Counted from the stretch's first letter, positions 34,486 through 43,330 are shown. The stretch is DNA of 64,000 nt from Methylococcus sp. Mc7 (GCF_019285515.1 NZ_CP079095.1:2822501-2886500), one strand, 5' to 3'. Notes: generated by a model not told the origin, from the letters alone. Numbers and translations are program-made.

Positions 34486-35616
34486 ATGAATCCCATGCCG
34501 GTAGCACCTGCGGCAATTGCTCAACAAGCCCCGGCTGAGTTCGAGTTATCGGGATGCTGGACCGCGCTCGGCATCGGCGCCATAGAATCCCAGCTTGAAT
34601 CGCTGAGCCTTCCCTCCGTGACGGAGGCAAGAGTCGACTGCGCGCGTATAGAGGCGCTGGATACAGCTGGAGCGTGGGTTCTGCACAAGCTGCTGCTGCG
34701 GTTGCGCGAACAAGACAGGGTCGCGACTCTGCGCGGCTTGCGCCCGAAATTCGCGAAGCTGCTGGAAGTCGTGGCGCAATATCTTGCCGACCCGGTCGAC
34801 CAGCCCCCCGCTGTCCCGTCCCTGACGGCGCTGGAGCGCATCGGTCGAAGCGCCGGAGCCGTCTTCGAACAGGCTGTCGCGCTACTCGAATTCGTGGGCG
34901 AAAGCGCGGCCGCGTTCGCCGGATGCGTAGCGCGCCCGGCGCGATTCAGATGGCGTCCCATCCTTTACAACCTACGTCGCGCCGGGTTCGACGCGCTGCC
35001 TATCGTCGGGCTGCTGTCGTTCCTGCTCGGGATCGTGGTCGCTTACCAAGGTGCCGACCAGCTCAGGCAGTATGGCGCCAACATTTTCGTGGCCGATCTG
35101 GTCGGCCTGTCGATGCTGCGCGAGTTCGCGCCTTTGATCACCGCCATCATCGTCGCCGGACGCTCGGGCTCTGCCTACGCAGCGCAGATCGGTACCATGG
35201 CCGTGACCGAGGAGATCGACGCCATGCGCACCCTCGGCATCGCGCCCCTGGAACTCCTGGTCCTGCCGAAGATCGTCGCGCTGATGATCGCCCTGCCGCT
35301 CTTAACCGTGTTCGCCGACGCGCTGGGCGTGTTCGGTGGCATGCTCATGGCGCGCGAGCAACTCGGCGTGGGCTATGGCGAATTCCTCGACCGTTTCGTC
35401 AAGACCGTCGGCGTCGCGGCCTACGGCGTCGGCATCGGCAAGGCGCCGGTATTCGCCGCCATCATCGCCGTGGTCGGCTGCTTCCAGGGCTTCCAAACCA
35501 AGGGCGGGGCCGACAGCGTCGGCCGCCAGACCACGCGCAGCGTCGTGCAATCGATCTTCCTGGTGATCGTCGCCGACGCGCTGTTCTCCATCGCCTTCAG
35601 CGCCCTGGACCTCTGA
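34486..35616 (+). CDS. MlaE-type lipid ABC transporter permease with N-terminal STAS domain
   Basis: A 376-residue inner-membrane permease. Residues about 15-110 form a STAS-like domain (VTEARVDCARIEALDTAG), a role that MlaB supplies as a separate protein in E. coli. The rest is the MlaE fold: FLLGIVVAYQGADQLRQYGA, then GRSGSAYAAQIGTMAVTEEI with its EID motif, and GGADSVGRQTTRSVVQSIF. It would carry phospholipid between membranes with an MlaF ATPase, MlaD and a lipoprotein partner. Those genes follow directly on the same strand, but the ATPase gene is broken. The ATG at 34486 has no strong ribosome site. Confidence 0.9.
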   Translation: MNPMPVAPAAIAQQAPAEFELSGCWTALGIGAIESQLESLSLPSVTEARVDCARIEALDTAGAWVLHKLLLRLREQDRVATLRGLRPKFAKLLEVVAQYLADPVDQPPAVPSLTALERIGRSAGAVFEQAVALLEFVGESAAAFAGCVARPARFRWRPILYNLRRAGFDALPIVGLLSFLLGIVVAYQGADQLRQYGANIFVADLVGLSMLREFAPLITAIIVAGRSGSAYAAQIGTMAVTEEIDAMRTLGIAPLELLVLPKIVALMIALPLLTVFADALGVFGGMLMAREQLGVGYGEFLDRFVKTVGVAAYGVGIGKAPVFAAIIAVVGCFQGFQTKGGADSVGRQTTRSVVQSIFLVIVADALFSIAFSALDL

Positions 35617-35617
35617 A

Positions 35618-35686
35618 ATGCCCAGCGATACGCCCACGGACGCAACGGTCATCGAGATGGACAAGGTATCGACGCGCTTCGGCGAC
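35618..35686 (+). pseudogene. MlaF-type ABC ATPase, 5' fragment cut by IS66
   Basis: The first 23 codons (MPSDTPTDATVIEMDKVSTR, then FGD) of an Mla-type ATPase, starting two bases after the permease stop. Coding ends exactly at the IS66 terminal repeat. The remainder resumes at 38039. There is no matching target duplication and about 30 codons, including the Walker A loop, are missing between the two fragments, so the deletion followed or accompanied insertion. Confidence 0.85.
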
Positions 35687-35771
35687 GTAAGCGTCCGGCC
35701 GAGCGCATTCTTTCGCGGCCTTAGCGCGCGAGGCACAGTATCGCCGGATTCCTACAGAGGAGGATATGGCG

Positions 35772-36068
35772 ATGACGAGGCAAGAGCGTGAAGTTTTTTG
35801 GCTGGGGCTGTTGGAACAGCAGGCGGCGAGCGGATTGTCGGCGCGGGCTTGGTGCGTTCAAAAGGCGATTGGCTATGCGACGTTCATGTACTGGCGCCGG
35901 CGCTTGGTGCAGCGGACTAAGGCGGCGCCGCTGACACTGATCCGCGTGATCGAGGAGGACGCGGTCAGTGACGGTTTGTGGCTGTTGGTGGGCGGTGCAC
36001 GCATCGAGGTGAAGGGCGGGTTCGATGCCGCCTTGCTGAAGCAGGTCGTGGCGGCATTGGTGTCGTGA
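35772..36068 (+). CDS. tnpA: IS66 TnpA-type accessory protein
   Basis: A 98-residue protein beginning MTRQEREVFWLGLLEQQAAS with an HTH-like segment (SGLSARAWCVQKAIGYATF), typical of the IS66 TnpA accessory protein. AGAGGAGG lies nine bases before the ATG at 35772; an ATG two codons earlier is too close to it. It overlaps tnpB by one base (TGATG). Confidence 0.85.
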   Translation: MTRQEREVFWLGLLEQQAASGLSARAWCVQKAIGYATFMYWRRRLVQRTKAAPLTLIRVIEEDAVSDGLWLLVGGARIEVKGGFDAALLKQVVAALVS

Positions 36069-36409
36069 TGCTGGCGACGCTGCTGAGTGCGACGACGGTG
36101 TATGTGGTTGCCGAACCCTGCGATCTGCGCAAGTCCATCGATGGTTTGGCGCTGGCGGTGGAGAGCAGCCTGGGGCATTCGCCGTTGTCGGGTTCGGTGT
36201 TCGTGTTCTTCAACCGGGGCCGGGACAAGGTGAAGCTGTTGTGGTGGGATCGTCATGGTTTCTGGCTGGCCTACAAGCGGCTGGAGAAAGGCCGCTTCCG
36301 CAATCCGGTTCAGGGGACGATTTCGCGCTCGGACCTGCTGCTGTTGCTGGAAGGCGTGGACTTGTCGGTGGTGCGTTTGCGGGAGGTTCGGGCCGGCCGG
36401 GTCGGGTGA
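36068..36409 (+). CDS. tnpB: IS66 TnpB accessory protein
   Basis: A 113-residue protein with the TnpB hallmark VYVVAEPCDLRKSIDGLA and FVFFNRGRDKVKLLWWDRHG, then FWLAYKRLEKGRF. It is needed for IS66 transposition but has no nuclease motif, and must not be confused with the RNA-guided TnpB of IS200/605. It starts by overlap with tnpA. Confidence 0.9.
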   Translation: MLATLLSATTVYVVAEPCDLRKSIDGLALAVESSLGHSPLSGSVFVFFNRGRDKVKLLWWDRHGFWLAYKRLEKGRFRNPVQGTISRSDLLLLLEGVDLSVVRLREVRAGRVG

Positions 36410-36468
36410 TCGAAAAAGTGGCTGAAACCCGCATCAGAGCTGGGCTTTCGGGTGGTCTACCGGGTATC

Positions 36469-37977
36469 ATGGCAGCCATGAATGCCGCCGCTCTCGCCGA
36501 AGAAAATCGTACGCTGAAGGCCACCCTGGCCCAGCGCGAGGCGCGCATCGAACGGCTGGAATTCGACCTGGCACAGCTGAAGAAGCTGCTGTTCGGCGCT
36601 CGCTCCGAGAAGCTCAAAACGCTCCCCGACAGTGAACAACTGCCGCTGTCGGCGGAAGTGCCCGAGGACGCCCCCGTCGCCAGTCCGGTGGAGTTCAAGA
36701 CGGTGGTGCAATCGCCGGTCAAGAATCCGCCCAAACGCACCGCGCTGCCGGAGCATCTGCCGCGCGAGATCGTGGTGTTGCCGCTGTCGGCGGAAGATCG
36801 CCGGTGTCCTGAATGCGGCGAAGAGCGGCCGGTGATCGGCTACGAAAGTTCCGAGCGGCTGGACTACCTACCGGCCACCCTCAAGGTGGTCGAGACCCGC
36901 CGGGAAAAATGCGCCTGTTCCAAGTGCCAGGGGCAGCTGACCACGGTGCCGGCGAAGCCTGAGATTATCGAAGGGGGCATCCCGCTGCCGGGTCTTCTGG
37001 CGCATCTGCTGATGGCCAAATACGGCTATCACCTGCCCCTCTACCGCATCGAGCAAATTTTTGCCCACCAGGGTGTGCCCATTGCCCGCACCACGTTGTG
37101 CGACTGGGTCATCCAGAGCGGCTGGCAACTGAAACCCTTGGCTGAGCGGATGCTGGCGTTGCTCAAGCAGCAGCCGGTGATCTTCTCGGACGACACCACT
37201 GTGGCCGTGCAGGACCGCGGCAAGACGCGGGAGACGCGGTTTTGGGTCTACGCCGGCCACTCCCCGCCGATCGTCGTCTACGATCACACCGAAACCCGGG
37301 CGGGCAAACATCCCAAGGCCAAACTGGAAGGCTACCGCGGCTACCTGCAGGCGGACGCCTATGCCGGTTACGACCAGATCTTCGCCGCAGGCAAGGTCCT
37401 GGAAGTGGCCTGCTGGGCGCATGCGCGCCGCAAGTTCTTCGACATCGCCCGCCAAGCGGAGGCTGGCAAGCGCATCAGCGCCCACGAGGCCTTGGAATTC
37501 ATCGGCCGGCTCTATGCCATCGAACGGGAAGCCAAGGAACAGCAACTCGACGCCGAAGGCATCCGCAAGCTGCGGCAGCAACAGGCGCGGCCGATCCTGG
37601 CCGAGTTCAAGGCCTGGCTCGAAGACCGGCTGCGCCAGTTAGCGCCCAAGACGCCCACGGCCCAAGCCATCGGCTATGCCCTCAAGAACTGGCCGGCGCT
37701 GGAGCGCTACACCGAAGACGGCCGCCTGGAAATCGACAACAACCGGAGCGAACGGGCCATCCGCCCCCTCACCATCGGCCGCAAGAATTGGCTGTTTCTC
37801 GGCTCGCCCAAGGGCGGCCAGGTCGCCGCCACGGTGTTCAGCCTGATCCAGACCTGCAAGGAGCTGGGCATCAATCCGGAGGCCTATCTGAAGGATGTCC
37901 TCACCCGCCTGCCTTCCACCAAGCAGAAGGACATCGACAGCCTGCTACCTCACAATTGCAAGCTGCCCGGGGCGTAA
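36469..37977 (+). CDS. tnpC: IS66 transposase
   Basis: A transposase of about 502 residues. An N-terminal leucine-zipper-like coil (ENRTLKATLAQREARIERLE) is followed by a zinc-finger-like segment (RRCPECGEERP, and KCACSKCQG). A DDE core has its first aspartate near IFSDDTTVAV, the second near GYLQADAYAGYDQ, and the glutamate in DNNRSERAIRPLTIGRKNW. Length is normal for IS66. The start is the ATG at 36469 or three codons later; the open frame runs further upstream without a good start. Confidence 0.92.
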   Translation: MAAMNAAALAEENRTLKATLAQREARIERLEFDLAQLKKLLFGARSEKLKTLPDSEQLPLSAEVPEDAPVASPVEFKTVVQSPVKNPPKRTALPEHLPREIVVLPLSAEDRRCPECGEERPVIGYESSERLDYLPATLKVVETRREKCACSKCQGQLTTVPAKPEIIEGGIPLPGLLAHLLMAKYGYHLPLYRIEQIFAHQGVPIARTTLCDWVIQSGWQLKPLAERMLALLKQQPVIFSDDTTVAVQDRGKTRETRFWVYAGHSPPIVVYDHTETRAGKHPKAKLEGYRGYLQADAYAGYDQIFAAGKVLEVACWAHARRKFFDIARQAEAGKRISAHEALEFIGRLYAIEREAKEQQLDAEGIRKLRQQQARPILAEFKAWLEDRLRQLAPKTPTAQAIGYALKNWPALERYTEDGRLEIDNNRSERAIRPLTIGRKNWLFLGSPKGGQVAATVFSLIQTCKELGINPEAYLKDVLTRLPSTKQKDIDSLLPHNCKLPGA

Positions 37978-38038
37978 CGAGCCGCCACCTAACCGTTCGC
38001 CACTGAGACCACAAGACCGGGCACCGCCGAACGCTTAC

Positions 38039-38727
38039 AATCGACGCTGCTGCGGGAAATGATCCTGCTACAACGTCCGGACTCCGGCTCCATCCGGGTG
38101 CTCGGCGTTGATCTTGGAAAAGTCGGCGACGACGACGCCCGAGCGCTGCGCCGGCGCTGGGGCGTGATGTTCCAGCATGGCGGCTTGTTCGGCTCGCTGA
38201 CGGTCAAGGAAAACGTCGGCCTGCCCCTGCGCGAACACACTGGGCTGGCCGACGGGCTGATCGATGAGATCGCGGCCTGGAAGCTTGCCATGGCCGGCCT
38301 TGCGCCAGCGGTCGGCGCGCAGTATCCGTCCGAACTCAGCGGCGGCATGATGAAGCGCGCCTCCCTCGCCCGCGCACTGGCGCTCGATCCGGAACTGCTG
38401 TTTCTCGACGAACCCACCGCCGGGCTCGATCCGGAAGGTGCTAGCGGCGTCGATGAGCTGGTGCTCAAGCTGCGCGACCTGTTCGGCTTGACCCTCGTCA
38501 TCATTACCCACGACCTTGACCTGTTGTGGCAGGTCGCCGACCGCGTCGCCGTCCTCGCCGAGGGCAAGGTGCAAGGCGTCGGCTCGATGTCCGAACTCTC
38601 GGCGATGGGCCATCCCGCCATCCGGCAATTCTTCGACGGTCCGCGCGGAAGGGCAGCACTGGAACAGAAAAATCAGCAGGCCAAAGCAAGAACAAGGCCA
38701 CGGGGGCCATCATCGAAACCAAAGTGA
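38039..38727 (+). pseudogene. MlaF-type ABC ATPase, 3' fragment lacking Walker A
   Basis: Coding resumes after the IS66 right end with STLLREMILLQRPDSGS, the residues that follow the Walker A lysine in MlaF-type ATPases. The Q-loop (VMFQHGGLFGSLTV), signature (YPSELSGGMMKRASLARAL), Walker B (ELLFLDEPTAGLD) and H-loop (LVIITHDLD) are all intact, but GxxGxGK is gone. An ATG at 38059 could start a 222-residue truncated product without a P-loop, which should not bind ATP. The fragment overlaps the next gene by four bases (GTGA). Confidence 0.88.
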
Positions 38728-39662
38728 ACTACGCCCTCGTCGGCGCGTTTGTCCTCATTCTCGGCGCCGGGATGATCGCCGGAACGCTCTGGCTCGCCTC
38801 GGGCGGCGCCTTCCAAAAACGCTACGACCTGTATCTGGCGGTCTCGGACGAATCGGTGGCCGGCCTCAACCTGAACGCGCCGGTCAAATACAACGGTGTC
38901 GACGTGGGCAAAGTGCGGGAAATCCGGCTTGACCCGGGCAACCCGGAACGGGTGAACCTAGTGTTCGCCATCGAGCGCGGCACGCCCATCAAGGAGGACA
39001 CCTTGGCGGTTCTGAAAACCCAGGGTCTGACCGGCATCGCCTATGTCGAACTTAGCGGCGGCACCCCGAGTTCGCCGCCACTGCGCGCGGCCGTGGGAAG
39101 CGGATATCCGGTGATCCGCACCAAACCCTCGCTCAGCGCGCGGCTGGAGAATGTGCTCACCACCGCGCTTGCCAAGTTGGACAGCACCTCGAACAACCTC
39201 AATGCCTTGCTCAGCGGCGAGAACCGGGCAGCGTTCACCAGCGTGCTCGCCGATATCGCCACCGTGGCGCGCACTCTCGCGGCGCGCAAGGACACCCTGG
39301 ACGCGGGCATAGCCGATGCCGCCCGCACTTTCGGCAACACAGCGCGGATAACCGCGCAGGCCGGGCCCGTGATCGATCGCATCGGACGCGGCGCCGATGC
39401 GGTGGAGAACATGGGTAATACCGTCGCCCGGACAAGCGCCGGTGTCGGCACAGTAGTCGACTCGTTCGGCGCCGACCTAACGCGATTCACCGGGGAAACA
39501 CTGCCCGAACTGGAACGCCTGCTCGGCGAACTCAACATCCTGTCGACCTCCTTGCGACGCCTTAGCGAGCAGACCGAACGCAATCCGGCCGGACTGTTGT
39601 TCGGCCATGCAGCGGTCCCAGAAGGGCCGGGAGAACGGGAGACGGAATCATCAAAGCCTTGA
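38724..39662 (+). CDS. MlaD-like MCE-domain lipid transport protein
   Basis: A protein of about 312 residues anchored by one N-terminal helix (YALVGAFVLILGAGMIAGTL). An MCE domain follows (LYLAVSDESVAGLNLNAPVK, then YNGVDVGKVREIRLDPGN and GLTGIAYVELSGG). The C-terminal part is a long helix bundle with many Thr/Ala/Asp. It should form the periplasmic hexamer that carries phospholipid for the MlaE permease. The best start by overlap is GTG at 38724, sharing bases with the ATPase stop. Related proteins begin METKVNY, and the codons ahead encode IIETKV, so a rare ATC start cannot be excluded. Confidence 0.87.
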   Translation: MNYALVGAFVLILGAGMIAGTLWLASGGAFQKRYDLYLAVSDESVAGLNLNAPVKYNGVDVGKVREIRLDPGNPERVNLVFAIERGTPIKEDTLAVLKTQGLTGIAYVELSGGTPSSPPLRAAVGSGYPVIRTKPSLSARLENVLTTALAKLDSTSNNLNALLSGENRAAFTSVLADIATVARTLAARKDTLDAGIADAARTFGNTARITAQAGPVIDRIGRGADAVENMGNTVARTSAGVGTVVDSFGADLTRFTGETLPELERLLGELNILSTSLRRLSEQTERNPAGLLFGHAAVPEGPGERETESSKP

Positions 39663-40306
39663 CCAAAATAGCGATCGTTCGCTGGTGCCGGCGCTTTGCC
39701 GCCGGTTCAGCCCTCGTGGCGTCCTGCGCCTGCAGCCTACTGTTTCCGGCGGCGACGCCGCACCCGGCCTTCTATTCGCTCGACAGCGCGCGGGGCATAG
39801 AGCCGACGGAGTCCTTGGCCGCTGCGGCACCGACCTTGACCGTCAGTCCTCCGCTCGCGGCTGCCGGTTTTGACAGCACGCGCATCATCTATGTGCGGGA
39901 GGCCCATAAACTCGAATATTTCGCGCACAGCGAATGGGTGGACCCGCCGGCGCGCATGCTCGCGCCGCTGCTGGTCGCGGCTCTCGAGCGCTCCGGGGCA
40001 TTCCGCGCCGTGATACTGACACCCAGTGCCGCGGGCAGCGACCTGCGGCTAGATACCGAGATCATTCGGCTGCAACACGAATTCGGAACCCAGCCCAGCC
40101 GCGTGCGTTTCACGCTCCGCGCCTATCTCATCGACGACAAAACGCGCCGCGTGCTGGCTCGGCGCGAGTTCGAGGCCGTCGTTCCGGCCTCCAGCGAGGA
40201 TCCCTACGGAGGAGTGGTGGCGGCCAATCAGACGGTACAAACCGTACTCCAAGACCTGTCCGCGTTCTGCGCCGAGGCGGCGCTCCGAGCTGGGATGAAA
40301 AGGTGA
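39659..40306 (+). CDS. ABC-type transport auxiliary lipoprotein (PqiC-like)
   Basis: A 215-residue lipoprotein with a TTG start overlapping the mlaD stop by four bases (TTGA). The signal ends in a lipobox-like SALVASC, followed by ACS. The mature part (HPAFYSLD, then RIIYVREAHKLEYFAHSEWV) matches the PqiC/YmbA-like auxiliary lipoproteins that accompany MCE systems at the outer membrane. It should be the outer-membrane receptor or docking partner of the Mla-type complex. Confidence 0.83.
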   Translation: MTKIAIVRWCRRFAAGSALVASCACSLLFPAATPHPAFYSLDSARGIEPTESLAAAAPTLTVSPPLAAAGFDSTRIIYVREAHKLEYFAHSEWVDPPARMLAPLLVAALERSGAFRAVILTPSAAGSDLRLDTEIIRLQHEFGTQPSRVRFTLRAYLIDDKTRRVLARREFEAVVPASSEDPYGGVVAANQTVQTVLQDLSAFCAEAALRAGMKR

Positions 40307-40799
40307 ATCACAGCGGCATTATTTCGATTCACTCTGCTTTGGGTGACGCGTTGGAAGATAAGATGCCGCTAGCGTCGATCCAGAACCATAGAGGTGGGTC
40401 GGACATGCGATACCTAGATTCAGCCGGTGGGCTGGGTAAAGTAATGGGGTTCAAAGAGGGCTAACGGGGGTCGCTACGTTCTTCGAGTGAACAGGTGATG
40501 TGCCGTGGTGCAGAGACAGCTAGATTCTGCATTAGCTCGTCAACGGCTTACGCCCTAGCGCTTCCGCAGCAGGTTCGGCAACTCGCTGACATACGAGGTG
40601 CCGGCCAGGGTAACGTAATCTGCCGTCGGGATGTTTGCCGGCGCTGTGACATTGCCGGCTTTGCGACAATGGAGCGTCCTGTCGGTCGTTCACAGTGAAC
40701 ATGCAACCCCATGTTGTGCAAGGAGAGTTCTCGTAAATCCAGCGTGGTCCGATTATTGCTTTCTATGGCGCGAGAACATTTTCCATCGGAGGACTGATC
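40307..40799. other. intergenic region without a clear gene
   Basis: About 490 bases. A 19-codon frame at 40405-40464 (MRYLDSAGGLGKVMGFKEG) is similar to the end of the secreted protein gene near 16213 in another reading frame, which suggests a dispersed short repeat rather than a gene. The rest shows no coding signal that I trust. ATCGGAGGACTGATC just before 40800 is the ribosome site of the next gene. Confidence 0.45.
40405..40464 (+). repeat. short dispersed repeat, copy 2
   Basis: Aligned with 16213-16272 without gaps it keeps the ATGCGATACC start, then AGAT, GCCGGTGG, GGGT and AAGTAA, with roughly three quarters of positions identical by eye. In the second copy the matching frame ends in TAA and encodes a 19-residue peptide. 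It may be a small repeat family member; transcription is unknown. Confidence 0.4.
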
Positions 40800-41042
40800 A
40801 TGGCGGTAGCACCTGGCTTTTTCGTGGATTGGAACGGTAATGCGCGGCGCACCGAAGATGCAGGCGGGGATTTCGTGGTCGACGTCGACACCGCTGCGAG
40901 ATACGTCGCGCTTTACACCCGGAACGGAACCTTGATGCACGAAGCGACGTATTACAAGACGCTGGAAGACATGGAGAAAAAAGGCATCAAGGTATCCCTG
41001 GTGGACGGCGCTACGCCTTGGGGCATGCAGAAGGAGTGGTAA
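40800..41042 (+). CDS. 80-residue conserved-looking hypothetical protein
   Basis: A small soluble protein: VAPGFFVDWNGNARR, then ARYVALYTRNGTLMHEATYY, and a Lys/Glu-rich turn before VSLVDGATPWGMQKEW. It has a good Shine-Dalgarno (CGGAGGACTGATC) and normal codon use, so I accept it as a gene. It has no signal peptide, cysteine or membrane helix. I do not recognise the family. It stands alone, followed by a strong hairpin. Confidence 0.65.
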   Translation: MAVAPGFFVDWNGNARRTEDAGGDFVVDVDTAARYVALYTRNGTLMHEATYYKTLEDMEKKGIKVSLVDGATPWGMQKEW

Positions 41043-41092
41043 ATCCGCGCCGCCATCCAACACGAAGGCGGACGGCGATGTAAGTCGAGCGA

Positions 41093-41130
41093 GAGAGCCT
41101 GGGATCGTCCTAAAAAGATCCCAAGCTCTC
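41093..41130. terminator. hairpin between convergent genes
   Basis: GAGAGCCTGGGATC (41093-41106) pairs with GATCCCAAGCTCTC (41117-41130) with one mismatch, around a 10-base A-rich loop. It lies between the plus-strand small gene and the minus-strand AAA ATPase gene, so it can act as a bidirectional terminator. U-runs beside the stem are weak. Confidence 0.6.
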
Positions 41131-41155
41131 CTCGCCAAGCCAGAACAGTCTGGGC

Positions 41156-42685
41156 TCAGTGCGCGAACTCCGCGGGCGAGGCGCGCACGGCGCGGTTGTA
41201 GGCCCAACTGCGGATATGGTCGACCTGTTCCTTCATGGTCTTGGACAGCGGCACGATCTTGCCGGCGGCCCGCAGCAGGTCTTCCACCGTCACGTCGCGG
41301 TTGTCCAGGTGGGCCGAGGTCAGGGCCGACACCACGCACTGCTCCACCTCGGCGCCGACCCAGCCCTTGGTGATCTTGACGAGGCGGGTGAGGTCGAACG
41401 GGCTGGTGTCGATGCCGCGGCGCTCCAAATGAATGCGGAAAATCTCGACCCGTTCGTCGTCCAGCGGCAGGTCGACGAAGAAGATCTCGTCGAAACGCCC
41501 TTTTCGCGTCATTTCCGCCGGCAGCAGGTCGATGCGGTTGGCGGTGGCGGCCACGAACAGGCCGCTGGTCTTTTCCTGCATCCAGGTCAGGAAGAAGGCG
41601 AAGATGCGCCCCTGTTCGCCGGCGGACTCGGTGGAGTTGACGCCCATCTCGATTTCGTCGAACCACACCACGGCGGGCGCGATCTGCTCCAGCATCCGGC
41701 AGGCGGAGACGAAAGCGCCTTCGGCGCTGCCGTGGCGGCCGGAGAAGATTTCGGTCATGTCGATACGGTAGAGTGGCAGGCCGAAGGCGGAGGCGATGGC
41801 CTTGACCGAAAGGCTCTTGCCGCAGCCGGAGACGCCCATGATGAGCACGCCCTTGGGCACGATTTCGGCGCTGATGCTGTCGCGGAGCTGGAACAGTTCG
41901 CGCCGTTCCGTCAGCCATTTCTTCATGATCTCCAGGCCGCCGACGCTGTCGATCTTGGTGCCGTCGGCGACGTACTGGATCATGCCGGTGCGGTTCACCA
42001 GGAGGCGCTTTTCCTCGTACAGCGCGGGCAGGGAATCCGCGCCCAGGCCGCCGCCCGCGGCCAGTGCGCGGCGGATGGCATGGCGTGATTCGTCCAGGGT
42101 CAGGCCTTGCAGCGCCCGCGCGATCTGGGTGAGGGTGGCGTCGTCGGTGTCGGCGCTGCCGCCCAAGGCCTCGACGGCGGCGACTTCGTCGCGGAGGAAG
42201 TCGATCAGTTCGGCCAGGTCCGGCAGCGTCAGCTCGATGTACATCATGCTGCGGCCGAGCTCCTCGGGGATGTATCGGACCGGGGAGGAGATGACGACGA
42301 ATTTGTTGTGGTCGAAGCAGGCGCCGTACAGGTCGCGCAGGCGGCGGCGGATGTCGGCCCGCTCGCGCAGGGGCTCGTGGAAGTCCTTCAGGTGGAACAG
42401 CGCCGGTCCCTGGTGCGCGGCGATGAAATCGAGCGCGGCGCGAGGATCGGCCGCGGAGGCGTCGGCCGCGCCCTCGTCGCAACGCAGGCCTTCGGTCAGG
42501 CTCCAGGTCCAGACCGGCACTTTGGTGCTGAAGAAGCGCTGGGCGGCGTCTTTGAGGAGTCTTTCGACGCGCTGTTCTTCGGACGACCGGATGTAGCTCA
42601 GCGGCCGCGCGGACTCGACGATCTCGCGCAAGGCGGCGATCGAACGGCTTTCGGATTGGGTGTGAGACGTGTTTGAGGGTGTCAT
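41156..42685 (-). CDS. AAA+ ATPase, Ycf46-like
   Basis: A protein of about 509 residues. The N-terminal 220 residues form a vestigial AAA-like domain (LSYIRSSEEQRVERLLKDA). The catalytic AAA+ module has Walker A GVSGCGKSLSVKA, Walker B VVWFDEIEMG, sensor 1 AATANRIDLLP and the arginine-finger region TRKGRFDEIFF. This two-part layout is that of Ycf46, the AAA protein of cyanobacteria and plastids linked to CO2 use and photosynthesis regulation; its bacterial role is unclear. The ATG at 42683-42685 gives a family-like start; the frame is open 38 codons further. A carbonic anhydrase lies nearby on the same strand. Confidence 0.85.
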   Translation of the reverse strand: MTPSNTSHTQSESRSIAALREIVESARPLSYIRSSEEQRVERLLKDAAQRFFSTKVPVWTWSLTEGLRCDEGAADASAADPRAALDFIAAHQGPALFHLKDFHEPLRERADIRRRLRDLYGACFDHNKFVVISSPVRYIPEELGRSMMYIELTLPDLAELIDFLRDEVAAVEALGGSADTDDATLTQIARALQGLTLDESRHAIRRALAAGGGLGADSLPALYEEKRLLVNRTGMIQYVADGTKIDSVGGLEIMKKWLTERRELFQLRDSISAEIVPKGVLIMGVSGCGKSLSVKAIASAFGLPLYRIDMTEIFSGRHGSAEGAFVSACRMLEQIAPAVVWFDEIEMGVNSTESAGEQGRIFAFFLTWMQEKTSGLFVAATANRIDLLPAEMTRKGRFDEIFFVDLPLDDERVEIFRIHLERRGIDTSPFDLTRLVKITKGWVGAEVEQCVVSALTSAHLDNRDVTVEDLLRAAGKIVPLSKTMKEQVDHIRSWAYNRAVRASPAEFAH

Positions 42686-42872
42686 CGACGGTGTTCTTGC
42701 TTGATGGAGGCGCGGCACAAGGGGGGTGCAGCGTGCACGGAAAAGAATGGCGGACTGCCGGGCCCGGCCGGAAAACGCAAGGCGGCCGGGACCAAGCAAG
42801 ATGATACACCAGAGCGCTTCGCCGGCGGCATACCGCCGCCGGGAAGGCTGGTTCAGAGTCGGGTCCAGTATT

Positions 42873-43250
42873 TCATTTGACCGTGCCGAGTTCGAATATC
42901 ACCAGTTCGGCATCGCTGCCACCGATGTTTTCGACGGTCATTGCGCTGCCGGTTTCCCAGAACACGTCGCCGGCTCCGTATTCGTGCCTTTCGCCCGCAT
43001 CTTCCACCCGCAGCCGGCCCTGGAGCACGTAGCGTGGGCCCGGGCCCTCGTGGGTGTGGAGTGGAGTCTTGTAGCCGGGCGGAAACCGGACCCGGATGAG
43101 ACGGGTGTCGACCGTGTTGGCGGGGAGGGTCACGGCTTTCTGCAGCAGCAGTTGCCGCGATGCCGCCGCCGGATCCTCAGCGGCAGCGGCGCCGAAGCAC
43201 GGCAGGCCCAGCAGGGGAATGAGGTGCAGATAAAAACGCTTTCTTGGCAT
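42873..43250 (-). CDS. secreted cupin-domain protein
   Basis: A 125-residue protein with a signal peptide (YLHLIPLLGLPCFGAAAAE) and one cupin barrel. The metal-site pattern is visible as TPLHTHEGPGPRYVLQG (histidines plus Glu) and a later GAGDVFWETGSAM. It probably binds a metal or small molecule in the periplasm; no enzyme activity can be assigned. It is 93 bases downstream of the carbonic anhydrase, separated by a strong hairpin, so it is likely its own unit. Confidence 0.8.
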   Translation of the reverse strand: MPRKRFYLHLIPLLGLPCFGAAAAEDPAAASRQLLLQKAVTLPANTVDTRLIRVRFPPGYKTPLHTHEGPGPRYVLQGRLRVEDAGERHEYGAGDVFWETGSAMTVENIGGSDAELVIFELGTVK

Positions 43251-43298
43251 GATTGGCCTCCGGAATGAAGAGGGAAGGCGTCCTGCCCATGGAATTTT

Positions 43299-43330
43299 CG
43301 ACAGCCGGACCCGGTCGGGCCCGGCTGTCG
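43299..43330. terminator. GC-rich hairpin after the carbonic anhydrase
   Basis: CGACAGCCGG (43299-43308) and CCGGCTGTCG (43321-43330) form a perfect stem, extended inward by CCC/GGG. It lies just past the stop of the minus-strand carbonic anhydrase gene. The stem is very stable, but no U-run follows on the minus strand, so Rho-independent strength is uncertain. Confidence 0.5.

Larger units (their letters stand above)
35687..38038 (+). mobile_element. complete IS66-family element inserted in the Mla ATPase gene
   Basis: A 2,352-base element. The left end starts GTAAGCGTCCGGCCG and the right end finishes CGGCACCG...GAACGCTTAC, whose reverse complement GTAAGCGTTCGGC matches the left terminus. 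It holds tnpA, tnpB and tnpC in order, all intact and on the plus strand. Eight-base flanks are TCGGCGAC and AATCGACG, so no target duplication is visible, unlike a clean IS66 insertion. The element looks intact and possibly still mobile. Confidence 0.93.

Noticed and set aside
36068-36409. TnpB as an RNA-guided nuclease
   Set aside because: This is the short IS66 accessory TnpB with no RuvC motif, unrelated to IS200/IS605 TnpB.
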